The notes under the pieces are model-generated. The model ran no database searches. It saw only the letters and a list, made by a program, of their open reading frames with translations, and was not told where the DNA came from. A program made the position numbers and the translations under genes. Positions 13,033-24,671 of a DNA stretch of 64,000 nucleotides are shown one piece after another. Location of the stretch: NCBI GenBank assembly GCA_012295275.1, contig CM022678.1, positions 3,663,218 to 3,727,217 of the forward strand, written 5' to 3'. The first letter of the stretch is position 1; every line of letters starts with the position of its first letter. This DNA comes from Chrysomallon squamiferum (taxonomy: Eukaryota > Mollusca > Gastropoda > Neomphalida > Peltospiridae).

Positions 13033-13827
13033 CACTTATTTATTTTATAATATTTTACTATATCGTTTTCATAAAAATGTCAAAATATATCTTTGTGTAA
13101 TGATAAACAACGTTATAAAAAATAACGGCACCAATAAAAGAAGTGGTGTCAAAGTATAACTGTGTTGACGAACTAACATGTTGTAAAAATAATAATTTAT
13201 AATGTGTGTTCTGTTGTAAAATAGCCAATGGAGGAATAAATATCTTCGGAATAACTGATTATTTAAAAATACAAAATTAAATTTAACTACTTTCGTCAAA
13301 TATTAATGTAAATTAGTTTATTTAAAAGGTTAGAAAGTTATGATTTTTACTTTTGATTTCTTCTTTCTTTCTTCTTCTTCTTCTTCTTCTTCTTCTTATT
13401 ATTATTATATTTTTTTGATCGTTAAATTTGGAATTTCTTCTTATTAATATCTTTTGACAAAGTCATGAAACATTCACATTGTTAAATATTTCGACTTCAT
13501 TAAACGAACATTTTATTATTTTATTAAATTACATACCTGCGAAAAATTAAATTAAAGGATAAATACTACGATGCAAACAATTTTGTCATTATCTAAGAAT
13601 AAATGTTTCGTTATTAAAACTTAATGGTAAAATCAGAAAGGTCAGTGTTACTTTAAGGTGAGATCATTGTCACGAGGTCTAAACATTTGAAATACTTAAT
13701 GTGAGTTTTGTCACGTAGATACGAATAAGCAAAGAAAAGTATACTTTTTCTAGTGATTATTATTTTCTTAATTAAAAATAAATAAATGTGTGTTTCTTTG
13801 TTGTTTATTTATTTCTTTTTTTATAAA

Positions 13828-13860
<33 letters not shown>

Positions 13861-14355
13861 TTGTTTTCTTGATTGTTTAAATTTGTAATTTCTTCTCATT
13901 AATATTTTTTTGGACAAGGTCGTGAAACATTCACATTGTTAAATATTTCGACTTTTATTAAATTACATGTCTGCGAAAAATTAAATCAACGAACAGTTTA
14001 TAGAAATAATAATGCATTCTTTGTTCAGTTATCTTATAAAAATAGTGAATGGAAGAATAAAATATCTACGAAATAACTGATTATTTGAAAGTACAAAACA
14101 GAATTTAATATATATTTGTTAATTTCTTCAAATATTAATGATGATGTAATTGAGTTTAATTGGTAAGGTGCAAAAGATGTAGAACAATTATCATAAGCCA
14201 CGGGTTAAAATATGTTTAATATTTAGAAAACGTTAATAAAGTAATAAGTTAATTTGTATATACAAATTTGCTATAATTCTAATCGGTTACTGAGCTGTAA
14301 GTTATAATGAATAAAAAGGATATTCTTTTGTTTGTTGTGATGTTTTATTTTTGGA

Positions 14356-14396
<41 letters not shown>

Positions 14397-15484
14397 GATT
14401 ATTATTATTATTATTATTATTTAACTGTTTAATATGGAGTATCTTTTAGAAATTATTCTTGACAACTGGTGATGAAAGATTCAAGTTATTGTTAAATTTC
14501 GTAGTTTCACTAATTAAAATTATTTAGTAAATTACATTATTGCTATGAATTAAAAAATTAAATGGAAGATAAATAATACGACATCAACTGATTTTGTAAA
14601 TGTTTGAGAATGAAAGGTTTATTATTAATAGTCAGTTTTCTCTGTCGTTACATTTTAAAATAAAGAAGCTCACTGCTCAAGGTCACTGTTACTTTAAGAC
14701 AAGATCATTGTCACGAGATCTAGTCACGTTCCACTTTATAATACTTAACGTGTTTTGTCACGTAGACCCGATTTAGGAAAAAAAAAAAACCAAGACTGTT
14801 GTTATTATTACCCATGTTTTCATATTTACTGAGTTTTGTATATTTAGAAACGTTTCTACACAACTGAAGTAATCGCATTATCATCCATCAAAGAAGACTG
14901 ATTTTAAAGCAGTCGATATTACAATTCATTATTATTGTTTCAGTATGTTTGTGATTTCTTGCTTTTACTTAATTATAATTTAAAACTCATAACCACGTGT
15001 TGGTAGACAGTTTATTTAGTGGCAGATTTGTAATTATTTATTTATGTACTATTATTTTTGCAGGGTTTGTTTTTAATATCTTTTCGATCAAGTATACAGA
15101 CAGTTTGAAAAACGTGCTATACATAGAACTGGTGTAAAACGTGTTTACATTGTCACCAAGCAAAAACAGTAACACACTACGTGGAAACCTGTGACGTGTC
15201 ATCTTATGTCACCTGACATATCTAAGCGTACGAATCACAGAGCGAGCAGGCGACGTAGAATTTCTGGCAACTCGTTAGTTGGCACCAGTCCAGTTTACTG
15301 CGATTTCGTCAGACAGGTAGGGGTACCTTATGCTACACTGGTATTAGTAGTGACTGTTGATGGTTTATTTATTTCAAAGTATAAAATTAATAATTTTATT
15401 TTATTTGTTTGGTTGTTTGTTTGTTTGTTTATTTATTTATTTATTTATATTTCGTCGTTTTATTATGAACTAATACAATTACCT

Positions 15485-15530
<46 letters not shown>

Positions 15531-15886
15531 CACTTATTTATTTTATTATATTTTACTATATCGTTTTCATAAAAAAGTCAAAATATATCTTTGTGTAATG
15601 ATAAACAACGTTATAAAAAATAACGGCACCAATAAAAGAAGTGGTGTCAAAGTATAACTGTGTTGACGAACTAACATGTTGTAAAAATAATAATTTATAA
15701 TGTGTGTTCTGTTGTAAAATAGCCAATGGAGGAATAAATATCTTCGGAATAACTGATTATTTAAAAATACAAAATTAAATTTAACTACTTTCGTCAAATA
15801 TTAATGTAAATTAGTTTATTTAAAAAGTTAGAAAGTTATGATTTTTACTTTTGATTTCTTCTTTCTTTCTTCTTCTTCTTCTTCTT

Positions 15887-15917
<31 letters not shown>

Positions 15918-17449
15918 TTATTATTATTATATTTTTTTGATCGTTAAATTTGGAATTTCTTCTTATTAATATCTTTTGACAAAGTCATGAAACATTCACA
16001 TTGTTAAATATTTCGACTTCATTAAACGAACATTTTATTATTTTATTAAATTACATACCTGCGAAAAATTAAATTAAAGGATAAATACTACGATGCAAAC
16101 AATTTTGTCATTATCTAAGAATAAATGTTTCGTTATTAAAACTTAATGGTAAAATCAGAAAGGTCAGTGTTACTTTAAGGTGAGATCATTGTCACGAGGT
16201 CTAAACATTTGAAATACTTAATGTGAGTTTTGTCACGTAGATACGAATAAGCAAAGAAAAGTATACTTTTTCTAGTGATTATTATTTTCTTAATTAAAAA
16301 TAAATAAATGTGTGTTTCTTTGTTGTTTATTTATTTCTTTTTTTATAAAATTATTATTATTATTATTATTATTATTATTTAACTGTTTAATATGGAGTAT
16401 CTTTTAGAAATTATTCTTGACAACTGGTGATGAAAGATTCAAGTTATTGTTAAATTTCGTAGTTTCACTAATTAAAATTATTTAGTAAATTACATTATTG
16501 CTATGAATTAAAAAATTAAATGGAAGATAAATAATACGACATCAACTGATTTTGTAAATGTTTGAGAATGAAAGGTTTATTATTAATAGTCAGTTTTCTC
16601 TGTCGTTACATTTTAAAATAAAGAAGCTCACTGCTCAAGGTCACTGTTACTTTAAGACAAGATCATTGTCACGAGATCTAGTCACGTTCCACTTTATAAT
16701 ACTTAACGTGTTTTGTCACGTAGACCCGATTTAGGAAAAAAAACAACCCCAAGACTGTTGTTATTATTACCCATGTTTTCATATTTACTGAGTTTTGTAT
16801 ATTTAGAAACGTTTCTACACAACTGAAGTAATCGCATTATCATCCATCAAAGAAGACTGATTTTAAAGCAGTCGATATTACAATTCATTATTATTGTTTC
16901 AGTATGTTTGTGATTTCTTGCTTTTACTTAATTATAATTTAAAACTCATAACCACGTGTTGGTAGACAGTTTATTTAGTGGCAGATTTGTAATTATTTAT
17001 TTATGTACTATTATTTTTGCAGGGTTTGTTTTTAATATCTTTTCGATCAAGTATACAGACAGTTTGAAAAACGTGCTATACATAGAACTGGTGTAAAACG
17101 TGTTTACATTGTCACCAAGCAAAAACAGTAACACACTACGTGGAAACCTGTGACGTGTCATCTTATGTCACCTGACATATCTAAGCGTACGAATCACAGA
17201 GCGAGCAGGCGACGTAGAATTTCTGGCAACTCGTTAGTTGGCACCAGTCCAGTTTACTGCGATTTCGTCAGACAGGTAGGGGTACCTTATACTACACTGT
17301 TATTAGTAGTGACTGTTGATGGTTTATTTATTTCAAAGTATAAAATTAATAATTTTATTTTATTTGTTTGATTGTTTGTTTGTTTGTTTATTTATTTATT
17401 TATTTATGTTTCGTCGTTTTATTATGAACTAATACAATTGCCTCAAAAA

Positions 17450-17485
<36 letters not shown>

Positions 17486-17847
17486 CATTTATTTATTTTA
17501 TGATATTTTACTGTCGTTTTCATTGAATAATAAAAAGTCAAAATATATCTTTTGTGTAATGATAATAAAAAATAAAAAGTAATAACAAAAAAAATAAAAC
17601 GGCACCAATAATAGAAGCGCGGTCTAAGTATAACTGTGTTGACGAACTAACATTCATTAAAAATAATAATTTATAATGTGTGTTCTGTTGTAAAATAGCC
17701 AATGGAGGCATAAATATCTTCGGAATAACTGATTATTTAAAAATACAAAATTAAAGTTAACTACTTTCGTCAAATATTAATGTAAATTAGTTTATTTAAA
17801 AAGTTAGAAAGTTATGATTTTCACTTTTGATTTCTTCTTTCTTTCTT

Positions 17848-17878
<31 letters not shown>

Positions 17879-17880
17879 TT
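11489..17880 (+). repeat. ~2.5-kb tandem unit, two full copies and one deleted copy
   Basis: Unit starts at 11,489 and 13,987 are near-identical; the third copy joins at about 16,381 and lacks ~550 bp. Each full unit contains an (ATT)n tract, an exon-like block (12,689, 15,188 and 17,147) that includes TGACGTGTCATCTTATGTCA and ends in a possible splice donor (GTCAGACAG|GTAGGG), then (AAAT)n and (CTT)n tracts. Each unit is itself an older dimer, because TTACTTTAAG...GATCATTGTCACGAG appears twice within it. The conserved exon-like block may be an untranslated first exon for the downstream nSTAND3 gene, but I cannot show transcription. Confidence 0.75.
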
Positions 17881-17917
17881 ATTATTATTAACTTTGGAGA
17901 TCTTTCTTTAAGTAAAA

Positions 17918-17979
<62 letters not shown>

Positions 17980-18157
17980 ATAATAATAATAATAATAAAA
18001 AATACGAAAAGAATACCCTAAAAATTTAAAAAGTAAAAAATAAAAAATAAAAGATAGAATGTTTAAAAAAATAAAAATAAAATAAAATAAAATAAATAAT
18101 AACAATAATAGGAATAACAACACCAACAACAACAGCAATAATAACAATAATAATAAT

Positions 18158-18213
<56 letters not shown>

Positions 18214-18599
18214 TTAACCTGCTTTGTTTTATATAATTATACTCATTCTTCATATTTACATTTGCCAAATCAACCCTCCTTCCCAACCTCAGCCCCACGG
18301 TTCTTATCTTGACCCCCAGTTCCTAAAACAAATTTCTATGACTGTCAAGATACGCTAGAATAGTCAGCTGGAATTACACACAGCGCTTTTAAAGTTTAAA
18401 TTTAAACAAATCTTTCGTAGCACAAGTCACACATCAAGAATCTTTGTAACTAGGAAATCGAAACTTCATAACTAACACAACTAATAAATAAAGTCAGTTT
18501 ATTCCTCCATCTTGTAAATTATTATTATTATTATATAGAATTATAAATTAATTAGACAACAGAAAATTTATTTTTTCAATGTTTGATTTCTAATTTTCT
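17881..18599. repeat. Trinucleotide tracts and start of duplicated block A
   Basis: (CTT)n at about 17,842-17,878, (CTA)n at 17,920-17,978 and (TAA)n at 18,150-18,210. The block from about 18,010 is shared with 29,125 onward and partly with 35,930 and 44,940, including a CCCCAGTTCCTAAAAC and GGAATTACACACAG section. No gene seen. Confidence 0.65.
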
Positions 18600-19440
18600 A
18601 ATAGTGTTGTAATTGACCTGACTAGTTATCGTGGAGTTTCCAATGGTGTGATTTGTATCTATTTATAGGTCACCTCGGTGAATATGTAAACTCTTATCTG
18701 TGAAGAAAGATCCCACTAATCAGTTGAATTCATTGCATTGATAATACAAATATTATTTACCATGACTTAGTGTCAGACATAACATATATTTATTTTAATA
18801 TCATCATTTATTAATGTTTCTCTTTCTTGCACCTCCCAAAATAATTTTCGAATATTTTTATACATCTGATCTTAATAAGGTTGACACCGGTTTATTAGTT
18901 ATATTGTTGTTCAAGGAAAGAACGCCTGCACTTCCTTGTCGATATCAACTTGTTTTTTCTTCAAACAATTCATTCCTTACGATAAGTCAGTAATTTATAA
19001 ATTAATTTGATAAAAAAAAATTTGTTTTCTTAATGTTTGATTAATAATTTTTATATAGTGTTGTAATTTACCGGATCAGTCATCGTGGAGTTTCCAGTCC
19101 TGTGATTTGTATCTATTTATAGATCACCTCGGTGTATACGTAAATTGTCATCTATGAAGAAACATCCCACTAGTCAGATGAATTCATTAGACTGATAATA
19201 ACAATATTATATACCATGATTTGTGTCAGACATCAGATATATTTAATTTATTATCATCATTTATTAATTTGTCTCTTTTCTCGACCTTACAATATCTTTT
19301 TCTCATATTTTATACATTTGATCTTAACAAGGTTGACACCGGTTTATTAGTTATATTGTTGGGACAGGAAAGAACGCCAACACTTCCTTGTCGATATCAA
19401 CTTGTTTTTCCTTGAAAAAATTCATTTCTTACGGTAAGTC
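18600..19440 (+). promoter_or_regulatory. Promoter/first-exon-like cassette A (two tandem units)
   Basis: Two ~430-bp units (about 18,620-18,985 and 19,060-19,440) each have ATCGTGGAGTTTCC, a TATA-like TGTATCTATTTATA, then TCACCTCGGTG, ~300 bp of leader-like DNA and a CTTCCTTGTCGATATCAACT block ending in a potential donor. The donor reads GTAAGT in the second unit but GATAAG in the first. Related cassettes precede each BTB gene (B, C, D). Here the next gene downstream is nSTAND3. A promoter with an untranslated first exon is my interpretation; TATA position and donor conservation are the evidence. Confidence 0.5.
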
Positions 19441-20751
19441 AGTAATTTTCTGATGTTTAAGTGGTTTATACTTTCGTTTAGAAACAAATACGACATCAGA
19501 AAATATATTTCCTGTAAAATCAGAGTTAAAGTTAAATGTTCTACGTCTTAGTTTCAGTTTCGAAAATATCTCTTAGTAAGGATTAATAATAATAATTATA
19601 ATAATGATGATACTACAACAACAACAACAACAACTACTACTACTACTACTAGTAGCAGTAGTAGTAGTAATAATAATAATGATAATAATAATAACAACAA
19701 TAACAACAACTACAACACCAGCACTAATGATTATTATTATGGTTGTTGTTGTTGTTATTGTTTAATTAGTTTTTATCAAGTTACTGGCAATTAAAATTAA
19801 CATTTTATTCGGTTTTCATAATTGAATAATGATAACCATTGTATGTAGGCACATAACAGACTTGCAGTTTACCAAATTAGAAAATAATTCTTATGGAAGG
19901 ACATACACAGTCTACGATCACTCTTTCCAAACCTCTGCCCCACTGAACTTATTACTGTACAGAATTTTAAATTAAATTTATAAATAAAAAAATAATAATT
20001 TATTGTTGTTGTATGTGTTGTTGTAGTAGTAGTTGTTGTTGTTATTATTATTATTATTATCACTGCCAACATACGTTGGAAAAATCATCCGGAATTATAT
20101 AAATTAGTCATTTGTGTCACGTTACATTATAATAATCTTTGTTATAACGAAAGCGATACTTGATAATTTACTAACGCAGATATTCACTAAATGTTTTATT
20201 AAGAATTTTAGTTTTCACCTTGTTCAGATATAATCTGGTTTTACAAATTTATATACATCGACTGTTGATTGTGGAATTTGTGAAATCAGCTAATGTTTCC
20301 AGTGAGAACAGAGGTAGCCATGCTCTCTCAATAACTTGTGTACATACAAAACTATCATGTGACTGAAACAGGTCTTGTATTACAAATATACTAGTAAGCA
20401 GTGCTGGTCTATTTTTGTAAAAGTACATGACTGTTTATTGTATTACATTTGATTCATATAATATTATTTTGTAAGCTACCTGGATCCATTATATTGATAA
20501 TAAATAAATTAATTAATAAAACTGGATTTTAATCATCAGTTTTATGTCTGTTAAAGAATTTTTAATTCTTTGAAAAAAGGGAATTATAATGGATTAATTT
20601 TTAATTTTAGTAAGTATTTTTTTTTTCTCGGTACTTAATTTTTTTGTTTTAATATTTTGGGCAAATATGTTTCATAATAATAAAAGGAATATGTATTAAT
20701 TTAAGAAGCAAGATAAATCATTATGTAAGTTTTGTATTGTTCTATTGACAG
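19441..20751. repeat. Shared spacer with mixed trinucleotide repeats
   Basis: Compound (ACA)n/(TAC)n/(TAA)n/(TTG)n tracts at about 19,610-19,760. The 19,790-20,000 section (CATTGTATGTAGGCACATAA core) recurs at 30,950-31,130 and 37,480-37,670. From ~20,080 the sequence is unique and AT-rich. No coding exon seen. Confidence 0.55.
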
Positions 20752-20836
20752 GACAGAAGAGTTGTATGGTCAGTGACAGAAAATTGGTTTAACATACAGC
20801 AGCTAATGCCTAAAGATGGGTTCAAATAAACTGAAG
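20752..20836 (+). other. Candidate untranslated exon of the nSTAND3 gene
   Basis: An 85-bp block bounded by a plausible acceptor (TTCTATTGACAG) and a consensus donor (AACTGAAG|GTAAGT). It has no open frame and lies between the promoter cassette and the first coding exon. Only the splice signals support it. Confidence 0.4.
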
Positions 20837-23310
20837 GTAAGTAAATATTTAAAAAAAAAAAAAAAAAATTGCTTACTTTAACACGCAAACAGAAACTGAA
20901 ACACACATGTAAATATACATTTCAAATTCAAGTTCAATTAAAATTTAGTATTATAAGTGTAAAATGTACAAAATACGATTGATAAAACTTAAGTTGTCAA
21001 ACCTAGTATCAGGCTATGTCCAGGTTTTATTAAAAATACCTATTCATTGTTTTTGTGGTTTATTACTTGTAATCATCTTTATAAATTTTTAACATTTACA
21101 TAACATATTTTACACTGACATCATATCTGTCCCTGATACTAGTTACCTAATGTTTTCTTTGTTATTATTTCTTTATTTATTTCAAAATTGAAGTAATAGG
21201 TCATTATTGAACATTATTAAAAAATGTTTGTTATGTTTTGTTATTTTTCCAACATAGTAAAATGACTGTATCACTTGTCATTCGTTTAAAAAAGAAAATG
21301 AATTGATATGTTTTCAGCCACTGAATATTTATGACTTCAGTTTTTTTTCAAATATTTAATCAGTTTTAAGCAAGCAGTATCAAATAAGTAAACTCAGTTA
21401 GGTAACACGAACTTTCATCCAAACATTTTGAAGCATAAATAGAGTACTTTTTTTTTACACACTTCGACTGGCAAATAGAGATGTGTGTTTATGAATCTAT
21501 ATCTTCAATCTGTGATAAATTATTATATTTACTGTAGACTAATTTTCACTCACTAAATTATTAAACTATTTATAAATATAATAGAATAATGACTACTAGT
21601 ATTATTTTGAAAATACATTTACGTTTAATGTTTAAGTGAAAGAATATATTTTCAAACACAATCATATGTTATTATAATTACTGTAGAATTATGTTTAACT
21701 GCATGAAATAACTTTAAATATTTTTTTTTCTTTTTCTGATACATGTGTATAGAGTGTGGAGAAATCATCTTTAAAAATAAAATGTAAATGAAGAAAGTCT
21801 TTGTATAAGTATGATAATGCTTGAATGCTATACTATTTATAGATGTCACTACTGTGTTGGTGGATTTTCAACATGTCAGTTTCAAACACAAGACGCACGG
21901 AGGAAATGTGTCTGTACATTAACATGAAATCATGAAGTGATCAAGATTTGGAATGGAAAATAATGCAGATTATTAACAGCTGAAAACTTCAAATTCTCAA
22001 AGTATGTGTACACAAGTAGACATAATAGAGAACAAAAAATATTCATTTAAAAATATAACGGACTTGTCACCCTGATTTGAAGTATTACACGTTCTTACAT
22101 ATTTAATAATAAATTAAAAATATAAGAACTTCTAATGATAATAAATAAGTAAACATATTACCTACTTTAAGAATTAACCTGAATACAAATAAATATGACA
22201 AATTTGCTAAAAAACCTGAGGAAAAGGCAGGAGAGTGTGACAATATGATATAGACATAGAAAAGTGTTAAGCACCCTTGTATTATATAGAACATTTCTTG
22301 TAATCACAATATTGTCACAAAATTTCCAGTACTATTTAACACTAAAATAGTTTAAGATGGTCGTTTCAAAGAGAAAATATTAATTTGAATATGTAGATGA
22401 CATCTTAGATAAAGTGTTCACTGGCAAGTAAGTATTCAACTGAATTCAATATCCAAGTTAAATGTTGGATTTGCCATCTTTGTCTTTCTGATGCCCACCA
22501 TTGTGTCATGTTGATATTGAATGATTTAGCTGTGGTAGACAGTGAAGTCAAAACTCTCTATGTAATATGTGAGTACACTGCAGTTTCAGAAAAAAAGGAG
22601 ACGTGATACACTGACCTGTCACAGTGAAATCAGTTGAGACTATCCTTCAGAAACATGGAACATCATTGTGTTGTTAATAATCATAAAATTGTAATTACTT
22701 GTCACATGTTGTCACTCATTATCTCAGTGCTAACATTTTCTCCAGGAGTATATTTGTGACATTTTCATTCGAATTGTTTATATCACATAATTTTCTACTG
22801 TAAGAGTATAATTAAAACTATTCAGATATTATTTATACATTTATATTATTTATATAACATAATCTAGTTATAGGCTTTATTTGATTAGCTTTACGAAAAT
22901 ATTCCTCGAATATATTTATAGAAGAAAAGTTGAGAATACAGTTTATAAGTCTCAGACTAATATTAATACAAGGGACTTGATGTAGGTCTCTGGTAGAGTG
23001 TGCAAAGTGTAGTAGGTTTTCTGGATCAGTTCCTCCTGGTGGAATCTTGAGCTGTTTCATTTCGTCAGTGGTCAACAACTGATGTATGATATAGCATGTA
23101 CTGTCTGTGTGAAGGTGTAAATGAAATATCACTGGTTGTTCTCGAGAAAGAGCACACCGTGAAGTAGTGGCAGTGTGTTTCTTTTTTTGTTTCTGTTATC
23201 AGACTTGTCCTTAATCCGATGTCTGACCCATAAAACTGAATACAATGCATTGAATAATGTATTTATTTTCTTTCTTCTATCATAAAAATCATCATATTAT
23301 TTTTTTGCAG
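20837..23310. other. Presumed intron of the nSTAND3 gene
   Basis: About 2.5 kb of AT-rich, mostly single-copy DNA with few microsatellites. It runs from the donor at 20,837 to the strong acceptor TTTTTTTGCAG at 23,310. Short minus-strand open frames near 22,830-23,250 have no recognisable features. Confidence 0.4.
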
Positions 23311-24419
23311 CTCAGCCAATATGGATGACAAAAATGAGAATTCACAAATTTCATCTAATGCCACAGATGTTTCTTCCTCAGAAAGTAAGACAAAATTATT
23401 TAAATATTTCATTTATTGTATTCTTCTTCTTCTTCTTCTTCTTTTTCTTCTTCTTCTTTTTACGCTTTGTAAAGGGACACGTTTTTTTAATATTCCTAAT
23501 AAATTAACAATTCAATGATGTGGGTCTTGTTTTTGTTCGGAAATACATAGTTGTTATCATCTGATTTCAAATCCATATAATTTTATTGTTATATTTCGTA
23601 ATACTGTTAAAACAGATGGCATTAATAGTGTACACTGTCATATCTCTACATGCAGATACAAATGTTTTTAGAAATTATATTTATAAATTGTGAATTTAAA
23701 TTATTTATTTCATTCTGTTGACAAAGATACTGGAAGAACACAACCAGTGGTAGAAAGTAATGTAAATATCAGGACAGTTCAGAATTACCACACTGTGACT
23801 AATAGCAGGAATGTTGTATTTGGAAATCAAGTTATTAACACCAGTAAGTTAAAAAACTGAAATTTGTCTTTTTTCTACCTGTTTAATGAATAAGAGAATA
23901 CACATTACAGTAGTCATTATTACTTTTCTATTACTGTGACCCGAACAACATAGAAACATTCTGATAAATGTATGTTAAAATGAATAAGATTTTCTTCTTA
24001 AACTATTAAAATAACTCAACACAAATTAAACAACACTATATTCCTGTCATTATTATAACATGTAAATACTCAAATACAGTGCAAGGTACATGTAGCAAGG
24101 TACATGAAGCAACAACAGTAGCAACAACAACAAGGACAATAATACTAACAATAACTATAAACCAAAAAAAAAAAAAAAAAAAACGTTAGTCATAAGAAAA
24201 ACAGCAGTAGTTTTGATAATAGTAGGAGCAATTATATAAAATAAATAACAAAGATATAATAATAATAATATATGTTTACTGTTTCATGATTAAAGTGGAG
24301 AGTAATTGAACAAATCACTTTAATCATTCTCTTTTATTCAGCATCAGTAATACACACTTACTTGTTTTACTGTTTTGTTATTTCAGCAAAGATTGACGGA
24401 CGAGCATCCACTATCAAAG
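23311..24419 (+). CDS. nSTAND3 gene, N-terminal small exons 1-3
   Basis: Three exons with good splice signals and matching phase: 23,311-23,384 (acceptor TTTTTTTGCAG; ATG at 23,321; donor GTAAGA), 23,727-23,843 (donor GTAAGT) and 24,387-24,419 (acceptor TTTGTTATTTCAG; donor GTATTT). Every junction is phase 1, so any exon can be skipped without shifting frame. The first exon gives a Ser/Asn-rich start (MDDKNENSQIS...). The second, 39 codons, ends with NSRNVVFGNQVIN, whose V-x-F-G core loosely recalls RHIM-type amyloid motifs. The third encodes only 11 residues. Together they make a ~71-residue N-terminal extension before the NTPase. The model rests on splice sites and phase, not on transcripts. 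Confidence 0.6.
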
Positions 24420-24671
24420 GTATTTTATTATTTGAATAGTTTCCAAAGATAATCATAAATAACAGGATAATCATCTCTACTTTTACACCATCTAAAATCG
24501 TGACATCTTATTATCATCATTACATTGTCATGAACCAAAAATTATAACAACACTCTAAAATTATATTATTTATATTGAAATGGTAAAATATGTTCTAAAT
24601 AATCAATAATAGATGTTAATATTTTAATGTTATGATACAGAGTGTACCAGGTCAATGTTAAACTCAGTTGA

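Noticed and set aside
13069-13299. 76-codon minus-strand frame repeated at 15,567
   Set aside because: Identical only because the 2.5-kb unit is duplicated, AT-biased, and with no recognisable domain.
17827-18298. Leu/Ile homopolymer frames over (CTT)n, (CTA)n and (TAA)n
   Set aside because: Trinucleotide microsatellites; the same applies to 29.1, 31.3, 35.6 and 55.3 kb.
19221-19415. 64-codon frame repeated at 30,350 and 36,861 (QTSDIFNLLSSFINLS...)
   Set aside because: It begins at TTG without an ATG and is preserved only because the cassettes are recent duplicates; it lies in the presumed untranslated leader.
22833-23250. Overlapping minus-strand frames of 61 and 99 codons
   Set aside because: No conserved motif, no splice support, located in the presumed nSTAND3 intron; too little to call a gene.
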